From: Mansonella perstans
Lineage: Eukaryota > Nematoda > Chromadorea > Rhabditida > Onchocercidae
Length of the DNA stretch: 64,000 nt
Assembly (NCBI GenBank): GCA_037074765.1
Contig: JBAMDO010000576.1
Span: forward strand, 682,001-746,000
Direction of reading: 5' to 3'
In this document: positions 12,607-25,700 of the stretch, piece by piece
Layout: each line of letters begins with the position of its first letter
Position numbering within the stretch: the stretch's first letter is position 1
Notes under the pieces: model-generated
Database searches by the model: none
What the model saw: the letters and a program-made list of their open reading frames with translations, nothing else
Told to the model about the DNA's origin: nothing
Program-made: the position numbers and the translations under genes

Positions 12607-12840
12607 TCAAACTGATACTGCTGTAATTAACAACTCTTCTTTCAATCTATTAAAGAAAATATGTGCAGGAATATTGTAGATCATTGGCATAATGTAAAAA
12701 CGAGAGTCAATTATTTTAGGTAGTTGGATTCTGATTCCTTTTTTACGAGCAACATCCTCCAAATTTTCCCCAACTATTTCTACAGCAGCCCACAAATCAA
12801 CAGAATAATTGATCCTACCTTTATTATTTCTCAGTACTTT
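12607..12840 (-). pseudogene. Probable hAT-type (DUF4371-like) transposase remnant
   Basis: A 77-codon open stretch contains ENLEDVARKKGIRIQLPKII followed by a segment with NIPAHIFFNRL. In hAT transposases of the zinc-finger MYM/DUF4371 group, a conserved block has the form A-x-x-x-G-I-x-(I/L)-x-x-P-R-x-x-x-R-Q-x-x-R-x-N-(I/V)-P-A-x-x-x-x-x-Y-(F/Y)-x-R. Here the arginine/glutamine positions are partly lost, as expected of decay. No start, no catalytic residues and no terminal repeats are visible. The assignment rests on this single block, and a random open frame is the main alternative. Confidence 0.35.
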
Positions 12841-14611
12841 TTACGTTAAAAAAAAATAAGTATTACTGAATCGAAATGCCTTTCGCACAATTCTTCGTTT
12901 GCACCAATCAACAATGCAAAAAGGACTTATGAAAATTTACTTCAGTTTTATCTAAGTCCTATTGTAAACGGAAGTTAATTAAAGTATTAACGGTCGACAT
13001 ATTGAACTTCTTGAAGATTCCCGTCATCACGATTCATCATTGGAAAGTGTACTGCGATTAATCGAACTTTCTTATCACACAGATGCGAGTAATGCTCTGA
13101 CAAAGCAAGTGAAATTCAAATGACGAAGGATGCTGCGAATATTATCATATTCATCAATTAGTGATAAAATATTAAATTAAACACTGAGTTCCATAAATCC
13201 CATGAATACAGGATGACATTTCAAGACAATATGTAGTTCGTTTGCTTGCTGTGCCCAAGAATCTGGCTACCTATCGAACCCGAAACCGCTAAAGTATTAG
13301 GTGAAAATGGATATCAACGAACATACGAAACGGTACTAATCGTTCACTCAAAACAATCATGAATTTTTGAAACTTTCGTAAGCTAAAATATGTGCGGTAA
13401 AGAAAATGCAGAATTTCCTACTTCATATTGATTATTCGAAATAATTTTATCATCAATAAAATTAACAGTAAAGTACAAAACGACAAAAAACCAAAAATGG
13501 ATTGACATCACATCAATATGCTACCCTTCTTACACAAAGTAGATCGATAAATGTCCTGTAAAAACAGAAACAAAAAAAAAACCATTGTTTTTTAGAATCA
13601 ATTTCGATTAATTAATCAACTGGAATTTTGCACATGAGATGGAATACAAATGTAATAAGGCAGAAACTAATTAGGTTTCTATTTGTTTTATATTACCTTA
13701 CTTAATATGCAATCGAATTCAGGATTATAATTTTTGGAATCTACCGAAAAAGAATAAGCATCTACATTAGTTAGAACAAAAATAAGAGAAATTTAATAAA
13801 TCAACGAAAGAACTTCAACTTAGAAAAATTCTAATACCAAAGACAGTGCAATTTTGCTGGAAGATACAACAGGATAATAACATCATTCAACATCAATAGA
13901 ATCCTATATAAAATCCTACATATATAAACTACGTAAAAGTGCAAAGTGACTTATAGCGATTTCCTATGGAAGACAAAAAATTTGGAATTGAGCTAGAATG
14001 AAGTGACTCGATTGAATTTTTGGGATGTTATTGTTTTCGAAAAAGACTTCAGAATCCAACAGCGAAAATAGAAATCTGTGAAGCACTGAAATAAACATTC
14101 AAAAAACCTAAGCCTTGAAGCAGTAATCCCTGAACTGGCCAATTTATAATTTATCGCATAACATTTCGATCTAATTCCACAACTACACCGCAGATCAAAA
14201 TGATCTATATTCACTTAGTGTATTTCACTATGCACAATAAATAATTCAAACACTTCCTTATTTAATTACGTGCGAGATAAAAGATGCACTACGTCGACTA
14301 GTTCCAGCAAATACACACACATTAATCTTTGTAAAAATGTGTCAATTCATACTAGTTAAGGAAAGGCAGCAATGCGTTAGAAACTTTTAGCACCTGAATT
14401 ATTTTAAACTTACAAGATAAGATATAGGAAGTTCAACTGCGAAAACACTGAAAAACTGAAAATATAAAATGTGCTGCAGTTTTCTGCAAAAGTTTTCTGA
14501 GTTAATCCAAAAATCCCATCCTTATAAAATTTGTTATGATCCATTACAAAACGAAAAAACTTCTGTAATTCCACCTTATTACAAGAAAAAGCTAAGATTC
14601 ACTTCCTTTTT
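12841..14611. other. Stretch downstream of TBL2 without a supported gene
   Basis: A plus-strand open frame at 12983-13123 (reading NGRHIELLEDSRHHDSSLES and onward) is protein-like and could be another transposon scrap, but it lies on the opposite strand to the hAT-like remnant. Nothing else stands out. Confidence 0.35.
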
Positions 14612-17600
14612 TCAAGACTGAATTGATGAAAAAGGACTAAGTATAAGTTTAGCTTGATGTAGCTGCTCCTCGAGACGCCGTCTTCTGCTCTCTTCATGAG
14701 TTTCATGCATACTTTTTTCCAGCAAAACTACATTACTATAAAATTCTGCAACATTATGAAATATTCTAATGTATCGATCACCGCAACTTGCTATCATATT
14801 TCCGCATGAACTCATCCGTAGATTACTTATTGGCTTGTCGTGTACATCCAAAACTAGAATGATTTTAATAAATGAAAGCATACAGCTGTCATGTAAAATG
14901 CTACAATTTCTTATATTATACTGCATGTTATTCTATATTATTCAATTCCGTTAAATCTTTAAATCATTACTGAAACTTTTTGAAGATAATTTTGAAGATA
15001 AATATCCAGAGTATCAAATAAAAGATCTTAAAAGTTAATACGGCAAATGTATACATGACAAAATATTACTAATTCATACGGAGTATTTCCCGTGAAAGCA
15101 TTAGAAACGTACTTATTTTAAATTCTTTCTGAGGTCGTAAAGTGCTGTAAAAGTGGATATGGCGACTAGCTGATATAACAAAACTATTTCCCGATGGACT
15201 CATTGCTACTTTGACTGATTCAGGTCGAGCAGTCTTCAGCAGTTCAAATTCACCACTGCAAAATATTAGATTTCAGTGATAAATAGTCTAGGGTAAACCT
15301 AGATAATTTAATTTTTCAAATTATCTAGGTTTTTAATTTTTAAAAAATTACATATTTTTTTTTCAAACCTGGCAATAATGTAAGTTTCTTCGCCTTGTGA
15401 ATAACGCACATCAGTATTGTAGACTTTCCATGTCCCATCCTTTGATGCTGTGACACATCGCGTTGAACTCTGATCGAAAGCAAACGAGTAAATACCAGAA
15501 CTATGACCCTAAATTTGTATTCTATTGGAGATTTCATGCAATCCACAACAATTTTAAAGCGATGGATCTAGAATTACTAAGGAATATCTTTATCGTTCAA
15601 TAAATTGGATAAGTCATAAGATGATTGATGCAAACTTAGTGCTTCTGTTTAAGAATGTAACATTTTGAATGTAATAATTTATTTATCATTTCTGTACATT
15701 GTAGAATCAGTCCAATTTAAAACCATTTCTTTTACAGTGCCTGAAGCAGTAGGATATAACTATTAAAAATATGGACATAATCACTAAAAATATTAAATTT
15801 ATTGCAATTTTATGTAATGCAAGATATAAAATCAAATTCATACCTTTAATTCAAAAACTTTTTTCGCATCTTGGAAATTTCCTTGACGATCAAATACTAC
15901 CTAAAAAAAGTTTTAAACTATAGAATTGACGGAAGTCTTGAACTTCTGTTCCTGAATCAATAAAAAAAATTAAAATTAAATCCAGTACCAACGAACTTCA
16001 AAAATAAAGACATCAGGGGTAAAACCACTCGCTCCAACAAAACGGCCACATGGTGAAATACATGCGCTGTACAATATGTTTAATTTTAGCTCAATCTTTT
16101 TAAGGACTTCTCCATGAATGCTGTATATTATGAGTTGATTATCGGCAGATGCTGAGATCACAAATTTTCCTATAAAAAGTTCGTTGTAAATTATTTCTGA
16201 AACGATAAAACGATTTTGATATGAATAATACATCACCGTGTCAGAAAACAAAATTTTCAGGTTTCGAAGAAAAACTCAAAAAGTTGGAGATTTACCAAAT
16301 CAAAATGAATAATAAATAAATATATATATATATATATTTCTATCTATTTCCGTATCAGTTTATGTTACATATATTAAAATACTAATTACTATATATTCCT
16401 CCTAATAATTTACATCCGTCACTTATATTTTGCATATTTTAAACTAAAACTACAACCTATTTACATGCTTACCGTTAGAGGCAATTCCAATGTTATTGAT
16501 ATCCTCGGCATGGACAACCGGGAATTCAACACGTTCAACATGCGAAAATTTGTAATTACGATTGCCTTCCTTCTTTATCATTTTGTAAACATCCAACTAA
16601 AAAATTCAAGTTCAGTGAATAATTACAACCAATAAATGCCTGCTGCTTGAAGAAGAAATTTCAGACCTTGTTAGCAACTTGCAAACTCATAAGGACAGAT
16701 TTTGAATCAGGTGCAAAGACGATATGACTTGCATTGTCCAGCTCAACACTACAACGATGCAATTTATGATCTCGTTCACCAAAATCCTAAAGACATTTTT
16801 AAATTAAAACGTCCAGTTGAAGATTTCAGCAAAAGTTGAATAAAACTCGGTATAGATCCATTAAGAAGTTTTTGGAATATGTTTTGAATTACCGCCCCCA
16901 ATTTATATTTCTCTATTATTAATGTTTTTCTTCAACTATCCGAAAATAAAATTTGTTCGAAAAATTAAATACTACTACTTCTACCAAACTATCAATAAAT
17001 TTTAAACTCATGAGAGAGCTTCTTATTAGAATTGTAAGACAACAGGTAACATCTATCTATTCTTTATCCCTAAAAAATAATTATAAACTTATTTATTTTA
17101 AAGTTATATCTTTCAAACATCAACAAAATCAAAACGTTAATAATGCTTACCTTAACATTCCAAAGATAGAGTGAACGATCTGAGCTAATTGATGCAACAT
17201 ATTTGCCATTTGATGAAAAATCCAAATCCAAGACATCATTAACATGTCCTTTTAATGTTGTTAAAAGCCATGGATGTTCAAATTGCGGTGCTCGCACCTG
17301 AAAATTAAACAAACAACTTTTTAATTTCAAATAAATTAAAAAATTTTAGTTTCAAATAAATTAAAGAATTAAAGAAATATTCGCAATAGTATGAGTCTGA
17401 CAATAACTAACTTACTGATTTCAACGTTTTTTACACACTAATACATCTCATTCCTAATAAGTTAACCAAAGCTTAACTATAACATATATAATATATATTG
17501 CACACCTTGTCGAATTTGCACTTCGCTTGTTTTTTGGCGTCTTTCGGTAAAGAAGTAGATTCATTTCTTGTTTTCAAACTTTCATCTTCTATGTTTTGCT

Positions 17601-18199
17601 CTGAATCTGTCGAATCTAAAAAAAAGCAAAAAAGTTATTTGTTAATTTTATCAAAAAAAAAACTTTGAAAATCCAATTTTAAAACTATCAAAATTACTTG
17701 AATCAAATAGCAAGCACTCCACAATATCTCATTGGTAAAAAAAAAGCATAACCAGATATATTATGTGATCTTAGCGATGTGGGAAATTTACAAATGATAT
17801 TTATCCTTTTTTGATTGTATAAAATATAAAAATAATGAAATGTGGAAAATTTAAACTGTTAAATCAAAGTATTTAAAAAAGAAAAAATAATGATAATTAA
17901 TTACTACGCAAACTTCAATAACAAATATTATACTAATTTTAATTTCTAATCAATGCTTTTAATTTCTTTAAATAATCATTTAACAGTACAAACCATATTA
18001 TTAAGATATTATTTAATGAATAGAATTTCAAATGCAATGAATAACTTTGTCTTTCATTTCGACTCTTCTTGTCGGTGATATCCCATCTTATCCATACAAA
18101 TAGAGCAATAATAAAAGCAGTCAATCCAGAAAACAAAATAAAAAAAAATCCAATGTATGCTGGCTCAAAATCATCCTCTGTTGATATTATATTAGCCAT
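14612..18199 (-). CDS. TBL2: Transducin beta-like protein 2 (TBL2), ER-anchored WD40 protein
   Basis: Ten exons (18199-18046, 17615-17506, 17297-17151, 16786-16667, 16596-16473, 16169-15993, 15896-15844, 15508-15369, 15255-15113, 14853-14612) join in phase to 469 residues. The N terminus is short and luminal-like, with one membrane segment (about residues 16-37, from YIGFFFILFSGL). A charged linker (DSTDSEQNIEDES) precedes WD repeats starting at LLTTLKGHVNDVLDLDFSSN and including VISASADNQL, GHSSGIYSFAFD and the strongly conserved VHDKPISNLRMSSCGNMIAS. The tail is a basic/acidic helix (ESRRRRLEEQLHQAK). In mammals TBL2 is an ER membrane protein that binds PERK and ATF4 mRNA in ER stress; the role here is inferred. 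The exon 6 donor (GTTC|GTTGG) is weak but is the only in-phase choice. Confidence 0.93.
16320..16337. repeat. Short (TA)n run in a TBL2 intron
   Basis: An uninterrupted AT dinucleotide run in the intron between exons 5 and 6 of TBL2. Confidence 0.9.
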
Positions 18200-18205
18200 T
18201 AATTC

Positions 18206-18212
18206 CTAAAAA
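18206..18212 (-). promoter_or_regulatory. Likely trans-splice acceptor of TBL2
   Basis: On the minus strand, TTTTTAG lies six bases before the TBL2 ATG with no upstream coding exon. This is consistent with spliced-leader addition. Confidence 0.45.
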
Positions 18213-18390
18213 TAAATCATTTTTTTTTTTAAATAAATTGAAAATCTAAACTCATTTTTTGCTTAAAACTTCAAAAGAACAATCGATTTTTATTTATAGA
18301 CAGTCTGCTGTCATTTATCATTTTGTTGTAATCAAAATGATAATAGCGCAAATGAGAGCTAATGGTATACAATGTATCATTGTTACTATT

Positions 18391-18602
18391 GCTATTATTA
18401 TTATTATTATTATTACAAATTATTATTACATTATTATTGTCATTATTACCATTATTATTAATAATAATTATTATTACTAATATTATTGTATTATTATTAT
18501 TATTATTATTATTGTTATTACTATTATTACTATTATTGTTATCATTGCTGCTATTACTATTATTCGCCATTATTATTATCATTTATTATCATTATTATTA
18601 TT
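18391..18602. repeat. (ATT)n/(TTA)n imperfect microsatellite
   Basis: About 210 bp dominated by TTA/ATT triplets with single-base interruptions (TTACATTATTATTG and similar). Confidence 0.95.
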
Positions 18603-19402
18603 GTGGCTCTATAAGATACCGTATCCGGTTCACGCAAACCACGCAATACTGAATTATCAGATTCGGATACGATAAATTTTTGTATGATAGAATGAATTTT
18701 TAAGATGAAAGAAATGCGAATGCTTAGAATAACTAAAACATTCCCAAACTAGCAATTAATTTCCAAGCAACTATAAAACACGCACGTTGGGCTATGAGTC
18801 GGGTTGCGAAAATTGAACTGCACCTAAAAATTCAGAATGACCCATACGATATTTCAGACTTTAACGTTTGAAAATGGTTGGCAGTTCATTTTGTATTCCA
18901 TTTTATTCTTTTATCTTAGTTTTTGCGAATTTTGCGAAAGGTTGCATTAAATTTTGGTTAATTTGTTCTGAAATTTAATTTATATTTCAATATTTCTAAC
19001 ATGACACGTCATCTTCGTCTAAATTACGTGGATCTTTGAAACACGTGTTTTATCATGTTATTGAAAAGATCTATATAGAAAAGAGGAAAGGAATGGTGAA
19101 ATTTTGAATTTTCCTCAAACTTATTGAATGGAAACTTTTTAAATTGGAGTTGAGAATTTTTCAGATTCGTATAATTTTCTATGAAAGGCAACATTTATGT
19201 TCTAATATTATAGTGTGATCTGTTCTGTTTTGCTTTCTTGAATCGTTTTAGAAGGACATGGATGAGGCAAAATTGGGAAATCCTGATTCAAGGAGGTCTA
19301 GCTAGTCTAGTCTCCTAGTTCTTTATTTCACATAACACGTCAATGTTGAAAATGTATGGATGAATGGAGTTATAGTTTGGATAGTGAGAAATGTTGCTTA
19401 TA

Positions 19403-19408
19403 TTTCAG
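19403..19408 (+). promoter_or_regulatory. Likely trans-splice acceptor of RER1
   Basis: TTTCAG ends at 19408, 23 bases before the RER1 ATG, with no upstream exon in frame. Confidence 0.45.
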
Positions 19409-19431
19409 GTTTCACTTTCATCGCTGATTTA

Positions 19432-21205
19432 ATGGAGGATTCTAGTGACCTCCGTGATCGGCCAAGTATTGTGTCGCGTTTTTTTTCAAGTTTATCAGTG
19501 GTTCGTCCTTTGTTTTCTTTCTCGTACTTTTCAAAATTTGTTTAAAGCCTTTTTCTAACATTATACTTATAGAGTTTCTACACAGACCGTATAGTTACAC
19601 TTCTGTAAGTAACTTTTTGAGGGTTATAATTATAATTGTATATCCGTCTGTAAATAATTTGAAATGATTCAAGATGCTAATCCTCATTGTATCTAATCAA
19701 CCACTTCATCAAGAATTATGTTATTAATACATAAAATCAAAAAAACATATCCAGTCATATTTTAGTACCAAAAAAGATATTCGAATGTTAATTATGTTGA
19801 ATATATGCTATAAAATTTATAGAATTATTCATATTTTCTAGAAATATCAATATTATTTGGATAAATTAACACCCTACAGTTCGATTCGTTGGGGGATTGC
19901 AATCGTTTTCATTATCCTCTTTCTTTGGCGAGTTATCGAGCTACAAGTATGGCTTTTTTAGACTTTTTTTTTCTTGCCAACAGTAAGTAGGAATGCATGA
20001 ATTTTTAAGTAGATAGCCTAGTTCGAATGGTTTGGCAGTGACATTTTTCTACATTAGACATAAAATGATGCTGATAACAATTATTAGTATCTATTCGATG
20101 AAATTCTGTGATTTTTGCATTTCTTTCTTTGATTTCTTACTTCTTTCAGGGTTTCTACATTGTTACTTATGCTCTCGGAATTTATTATTTGAATTTGTTC
20201 CTTGCATTCCTGACACCGAAAATTGATCCAGCACTTGATTTTGAAAGCGAAGGTAAGATGATTTTTTTCTTTTCATTCCTAAAAACGATGTTCAAGTAAT
20301 GATTGCAACACTCTGTTAATTGATATGTGATAAAGAATTCAGTTCGCTTGAGTCTCCCTTCTAATGTTATCAGTTCCTTGAAATTTTTTACTGTGTGGAG
20401 CATTTCTCAAAATCCAAAGTTTTAAAATCATCCAGTAAGTCTCTGTAAAAATAAAAAAGAGTATGTTCGCAAAAAAGATATTTTAGATGAAGATGGACCG
20501 ACTTTGCCGTCTAAGGGAAGTGAAGAATTCCGTCCATTTATGAGACGTTTGCCGGAATTTAAATTTTGGTAGGTTGTAATGATTTAGCTTACTTTTCCTT
20601 CACACATAGCTTTATAGGGTTGCAGGAATTCATATTTCTGTTTCCTTAGAGAAGATAATGCATTAAATTTTAAGTTTAGGTTTAGGTACAGGAATATTTT
20701 ACAGTTAGATGATAACCATTTTCAGTATATTTCAGAAAAGTTTTGATATTTCGTTTTTAGGAAACTTGTCCATGTATCTCAGAAAAGTAAGATCTCTTTC
20801 AGGTATTCAGCTATTAAAGCGACAGTTACTGCATTTATATGCACATTTTTTGAGATATTCAATGTTCCTGTTTTTTGGCCTATACTCGTCATGTATTTCA
20901 TCGTCTTAACTTGTCTGACTATGAAACGACAAATCATGGTACAATTTTGGTTTGAAAATAAATTCTTATTCTACTTATTGAAAATGAAATGCATGCTGAC
21001 AATATAAAATGTTACGGAATGATGTAACTGCTTTATTGTATTTTTTTATTATGATTTTATAGTCATTTCTTTTTGAATATAATTCACATATTGATTGCTT
21101 TTTGTTCAATTCCAGCATATGATAAAATACCGCTATATACCGTTCACTACGGGAAAACCGCGAATGCGTGGAAAAGAAGATTCCGGTGTGGTTGTGCAAG
21201 GCTAG
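19432..21205 (+). CDS. rer-1: RER1, Golgi-to-ER retrieval receptor
   Basis: Six exons (19432-19500, 19842-19946, 20150-20252, 20487-20568, 20803-20938, 21116-21205) join in phase to 194 residues, the usual family length of about 190-200. Family landmarks in order: [37 protein letters not shown], the acidic loop [41 protein letters not shown], and the terminal [20 protein letters not shown]. Four membrane segments are expected: one in exon 2, one in exon 3 and two in exon 5. RER1 cycles between the cis-Golgi and the ER, recognises membrane spans of unassembled subunits and returns them in COPI vesicles. The start at 19432 gives the usual short cytosolic N terminus. Identification is secure. 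Confidence 0.97.
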
Positions 21206-22711
21206 TGCCTACATACTACTTCGTCTGTATGTAACTCTCAGTTTTTCAGTCCTGGTTTGAAGCAGTGACCGTCATTCCTTGTTGTTATAGTTTACTTTTA
21301 AACCTTATTTACTGTTTTACTTTTGTGATTCAGTTGTTTGTGAATTTGCTGATTGATGCTCATTGGCTGAAAACGGAATTTGTTTAAAAATTTTTGTGGA
21401 AAGGTTTTTTTTCGAAATGATTGCAGTGATATTGAAAACAATTTGGAAAGATTTAACAAAGTGTTGTGAATTTTTCCAACAAACTTTCAGTTGTTATTTG
21501 GGAGGTAAAAATGTTGAAAGTAGTTGAAATTTTCGTTGTTTTCAGCTGAAACTACTGTGATTTGAAAGAAACGTTGCATAATCAGAATGCGCAATTTCTG
21601 CTTGATTCTTAGCGACAGACAATTTCTTCTGCAGATGTATTGAAAGTGAACTGCATTCATTTCAAAAAAAATCGTAGTTTTATGATTCATTCCTTCATTT
21701 CTTAATGGCACTGGTAAGTAGTACACATCATAAATCGTAGTGAAATAATTGTATGGTTATTGATAGCGATTAATGTTGTTATTATATTATAGGGAAGCTG
21801 ATAATGCGTTTAATTTTCTATTTAATTTCATATATGGACTGATGAATTGCAGTTGGTGATGTTGATTGCTGTATCCTATTATAAATATGTTGAATTAAAA
21901 TTTATGTTTCTAGGTGATTGAATTATATGAGAAAAATATATTTCAATTTTTACAAAAGTCGAATTATACAGATACCTATTGAGTATTACTTTGATATTAT
22001 AAAACTAGAATATGATGGATTAGAAGTATTATAAATTGGCGAGATAATAATATATCAAGTAACCTAAGTTCTAGTTTTTGCTAGCCGAAGGATGATGCGT
22101 AACGATTGTTTTGTCTGCCTCTTTAAATTGAAAATTTGATGTATTAAATTATGTTAAAACTACCAATTGATATGTGTTTTATGATTTGTTAAATTATTTA
22201 GTATTAATAGTTTGTTAATGGTAATTCTTGTTTCATTTATGTCGATATAATTTAATACCCCTAATATTTCCTTTCTGCATTCAATATGTGACAATTTTGT
22301 TGGTCGATAATTTATTTCTGGTTGGCGAGCAATCTTGTTGGTCATCTTGCGTGATTTTACTTATCATAATTATATGCCTGAGTAAGCTTTACGGGCCAAT
22401 AAAAAGCAGCTGCTTTTTGTTTTAACAGTTACCGTTGTATAATAAAGGGGCTTCTGTCAAAAAACTTGTGAAATATTTTTTGATTGGTTTTTTCCTTGAA
22501 ATTTATTTTCATATTTTATTTGATAAGATCTATCAAGATTTTGAGGTTTTAAACGACGCTTGAATTTTATAGCATTCATTAAATTCATCTCTTCAGTTTT
22601 CTCGTTTAGGTCGCATGAAATGGGTAACTTTTGATTTCCAATATATATCACGTTTTGTTACAATTAGAATCGTTTGTTGTGAAAGAACAGATTTAAATAT
22701 TTCCGTTACAG
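21206..22711 (+). other. Gap between RER1 and eIF3L
   Basis: It holds the RER1 3' UTR and the upstream region of eIF3L. At about 1.5 kb the spacing is too wide for a typical nematode operon gap of 100-300 bp. No further gene is visible. Confidence 0.55.
22704..22711 (+). promoter_or_regulatory. Likely trans-splice acceptor abutting the eIF3L ATG
   Basis: CGTTACAG ends at 22711 and the ATG follows immediately, which suggests a 5' UTR made only of spliced leader. Confidence 0.45.
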
Positions 22712-25700
22712 ATGGTGCGAGATTCATTCGATGGCGGACATACAGGCGATCCAGAACGTGATCTTGCTTATGAAAGAGAGCATGTACGACGAGGTTTGTT
22801 TAATATATCAAACAGAAGTTTATGTGGTTAAAGCTATGTCTGAATGATGGAAAGATGTAAAGGACGGAACATTTTATAAGCAAAAGAGTGGGTAAATTTT
22901 TCAAATTAGTAACTGTAGATATGAAATATTAGGAAAAGGCGTCACGATGGAGTTGGAGAAATACACGTGCAGATCTGTCAGATCTGTCACTATGCTTAAA
23001 TGATTCAAAAAACAGCAGGTAGGGATGGTGATATCTTACTCAGCTTTGAGGTGGATTCATTTGTCAAATTTTTGAAAATTAGTTTTCTTTAAGCAGTGAA
23101 GAGATTTTTTCGCGAATTCTAATTTGAGCATGCCATCTTAGCACTGGATAGATAAGCAATCATAGAGTATATAGAAGTGAAAATAATTCGGGAAATTTAG
23201 AAGATACGGCTATATATTGATGCAAATTGATTTAATCTTCGATAGCTTTTACGGCGAATAAATTCGACAAAATCTTTTAATGGTCATTTAAAGCTTTGTC
23301 AAGTATGTAATCGAAAAAGCGAGTATATATAAATAACATCACATAAATCGATAAGTCGATATTCTGAGTGTTATAGTTATTTTGGAATATCATATGACGT
23401 TTGGTTTTAGATACGGTGAATGATGAAGTAGTACCAGATGATGTTGCGCAATATTTGATTTATTTCAAGCGGATGGTTGATGAAGAAAATGTTGTTGAAA
23501 TACATAATCTTTACGAACACGGCTTTCCGGACCTTACCGAACGTTATTTCCAGCAACGTCTCTGGCCAAATGAGGAAGCGGTGGAAAATATTGTTGGCTC
23601 GGGTTCGTTGTTGCTTTCTTTGTATGTTGGCTAATATATTTGTCTTTAAAAGGAAAAATATATAGAATATTTAAAAAGCGAAGATTTCTCAAAATTTTGA
23701 CAAATAAAATTCATTCTTGCAATTTGAATATATTACCTTCTAATCCTTAAGGAAATTGCGATGGTCATAGGTATTTTTAATATCGCTTCAGGAAAACCAA
23801 AAATCGAGTAGGTGGTACTAACAAATGGTTACATATTGGATATAGGATGCTTATACTTAGTTTTGCTTGATCTGCATTTGCGTCACAGTGATTTTCAGTT
23901 ACTGTATAATAAAATCTTTTAATCGTTCTATGAAAAGTCCTAGTTTTTTTCCGACCTAAAGACAAAATTATTGCTTTCAGACAATCGGATTTTCATTATT
24001 CTTTACAAGGAGCTATACTTTCGTCACGTGTATACTCGGATGCAGCGCGGTCCATCTTTGGCTCATCGCTTTGATTCATATCAAAATTACCAGGTTAGTT
24101 GTGGAAAATATCGGTTTGCGCACAGGAGTTAAAGAAAAATTGTGGTTTTAATGGATTATGAAATTTCTCACTTCAGGAATTATTTTGCGAAATATTGACA
24201 CCAGAGAAGCAACCACTGTCACTACAATTACCAAATGTCTGGCTTTGGGATATTATTGACGAATTTGTTTATCAGGTGACAACAACTCGTTCATCTTGTT
24301 CAATCTCTTCTTTATTTTCTTATTGTTTATTTCCAGTTGCTTATTTTAAACATTAGTAAATACTTAAGCTCTTCTTGTTTTAACTGACAAATGCTTGTTA
24401 TTTGACGTAGGTCAAAATCAAAAGGCGAAACATCTGCGGTTAAATCATGTTCGTACTTTTAATTTTTCAGTTTCAAGCCTTCTGTCTGTATAAAGCGAAT
24501 CCTGGAAAAAGAAGTCCTGAAGAATATGAAGACCTTCTTTCGATTGAACAAAATCAGAGTGTATGTGTTTTTATATTTAACCTAATAATTGGCAAAACTT
24601 ATATTATTTATTTACCGATTTTATCTTAGGCGTGGAACATATATCCGGTGTTGAATATTCTGTACTCTTTGTTGGCAAAATCGCAGATTGATGAGCAGTT
24701 GTTGGCCATACGGGAAGGAAGTAAGTAATTTTAATCAAATGTGTCGAAGTGTCGAAATGCAAAATCACTGCCGTTTGGTTGGATGATATGACTAAAGATG
24801 CTGAGCCTCGATTATGCGGCAGCTACTACTTAGAGTTCAAAGTGATGAGGTTTTTTGTATAACTGCAGTGAACATTTAATCTGAAGAATTCATATCGCTT
24901 TGAGTGATACCATAAAAAATTTAATTCGTAAATCCGGAAAATGTTCAGGAAACCCCGATGATGTTGCGGATGATTTTGGTCGCTCTGCTTTGTATTTTAA
25001 ACTTGGTTATTTCTCCTTGATCGGCTTGCTTCGTACACATGTGTTGCTCGGAGACTATCATCAAGCGCTGAAAACTGTTGAAAATCTTGAGCTTGATCCA
25101 AAGGTATAAGCAATGGAAATATCTTATAGTTATTTTCGTATTTTTCATCTTATGGGATGATTTTATTGCATTTTATTTGAAATATCAAATTTAATCACTG
25201 GAAATGTATCCTTAATTGAGAGTGAGCAATGAGAGCTATCCTATTCTCCATCATCATCCCACCAATTTTACTCTACAATTTGATGAAGAATAAGGTGCTG
25301 AAATATTAGACTTCATTTCAATTTCGATATATTGTGATATATGTTCTGATATAAGATTTAAACGATTTGTAGTTACTATATGTGTTTGTAATTGTTATAT
25401 CTGTAGTTATTTAAAGTTGAGCACTCAGAAGTAAAGTAAAATACGTTGAGCTAGTGTAGTTAAGTTAAATTCACAAATTATAGGGAAGTATTTTTTAAAT
25501 TCTTTTTCGATTTTCCATATTACGTCTTTTCTTGTTTCCAGTTTCTTTCTAATAGTCCAACGAAATCTAATTCTTTTTTTTTGCAGGGTTTATACAACAC
25601 CGTTCCTTCATGTCTGGTTACATTTCACTACTTTGTTGGCTTCTCTCATATGATGATGCGAAATTACGGTGAAGCTACGAAGATATTTGTAAACTGCTTG

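Larger units (their letters stand above)
18200..19431. other. Divergent intergenic region between TBL2 and RER1
   Basis: About 1.2 kb shared by two divergent genes. It holds the ATT microsatellite and otherwise ordinary AT-rich sequence; both promoters must lie here. I see no gene. The apparent open frames over the repeat are poly-Asn or poly-Leu artefacts. Confidence 0.6.

Noticed and set aside
12983..13123. Plus-strand open frame reading NGRHIELLEDSRHHDSSLES
   Set aside because: It vaguely resembles an N-terminal hAT block, but lies on the opposite strand to the better hAT-like remnant and is too short to assign.
18271..18652. Overlapping poly-Asn, poly-Leu and poly-Ile open frames
   Set aside because: They are translations of the ATT microsatellite.
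21206..22711. RER1 and eIF3L as an operon
   Set aside because: Same strand, but the gap is 1.5 kb, far wider than usual nematode operon spacing, and both genes have their own acceptor near the ATG.
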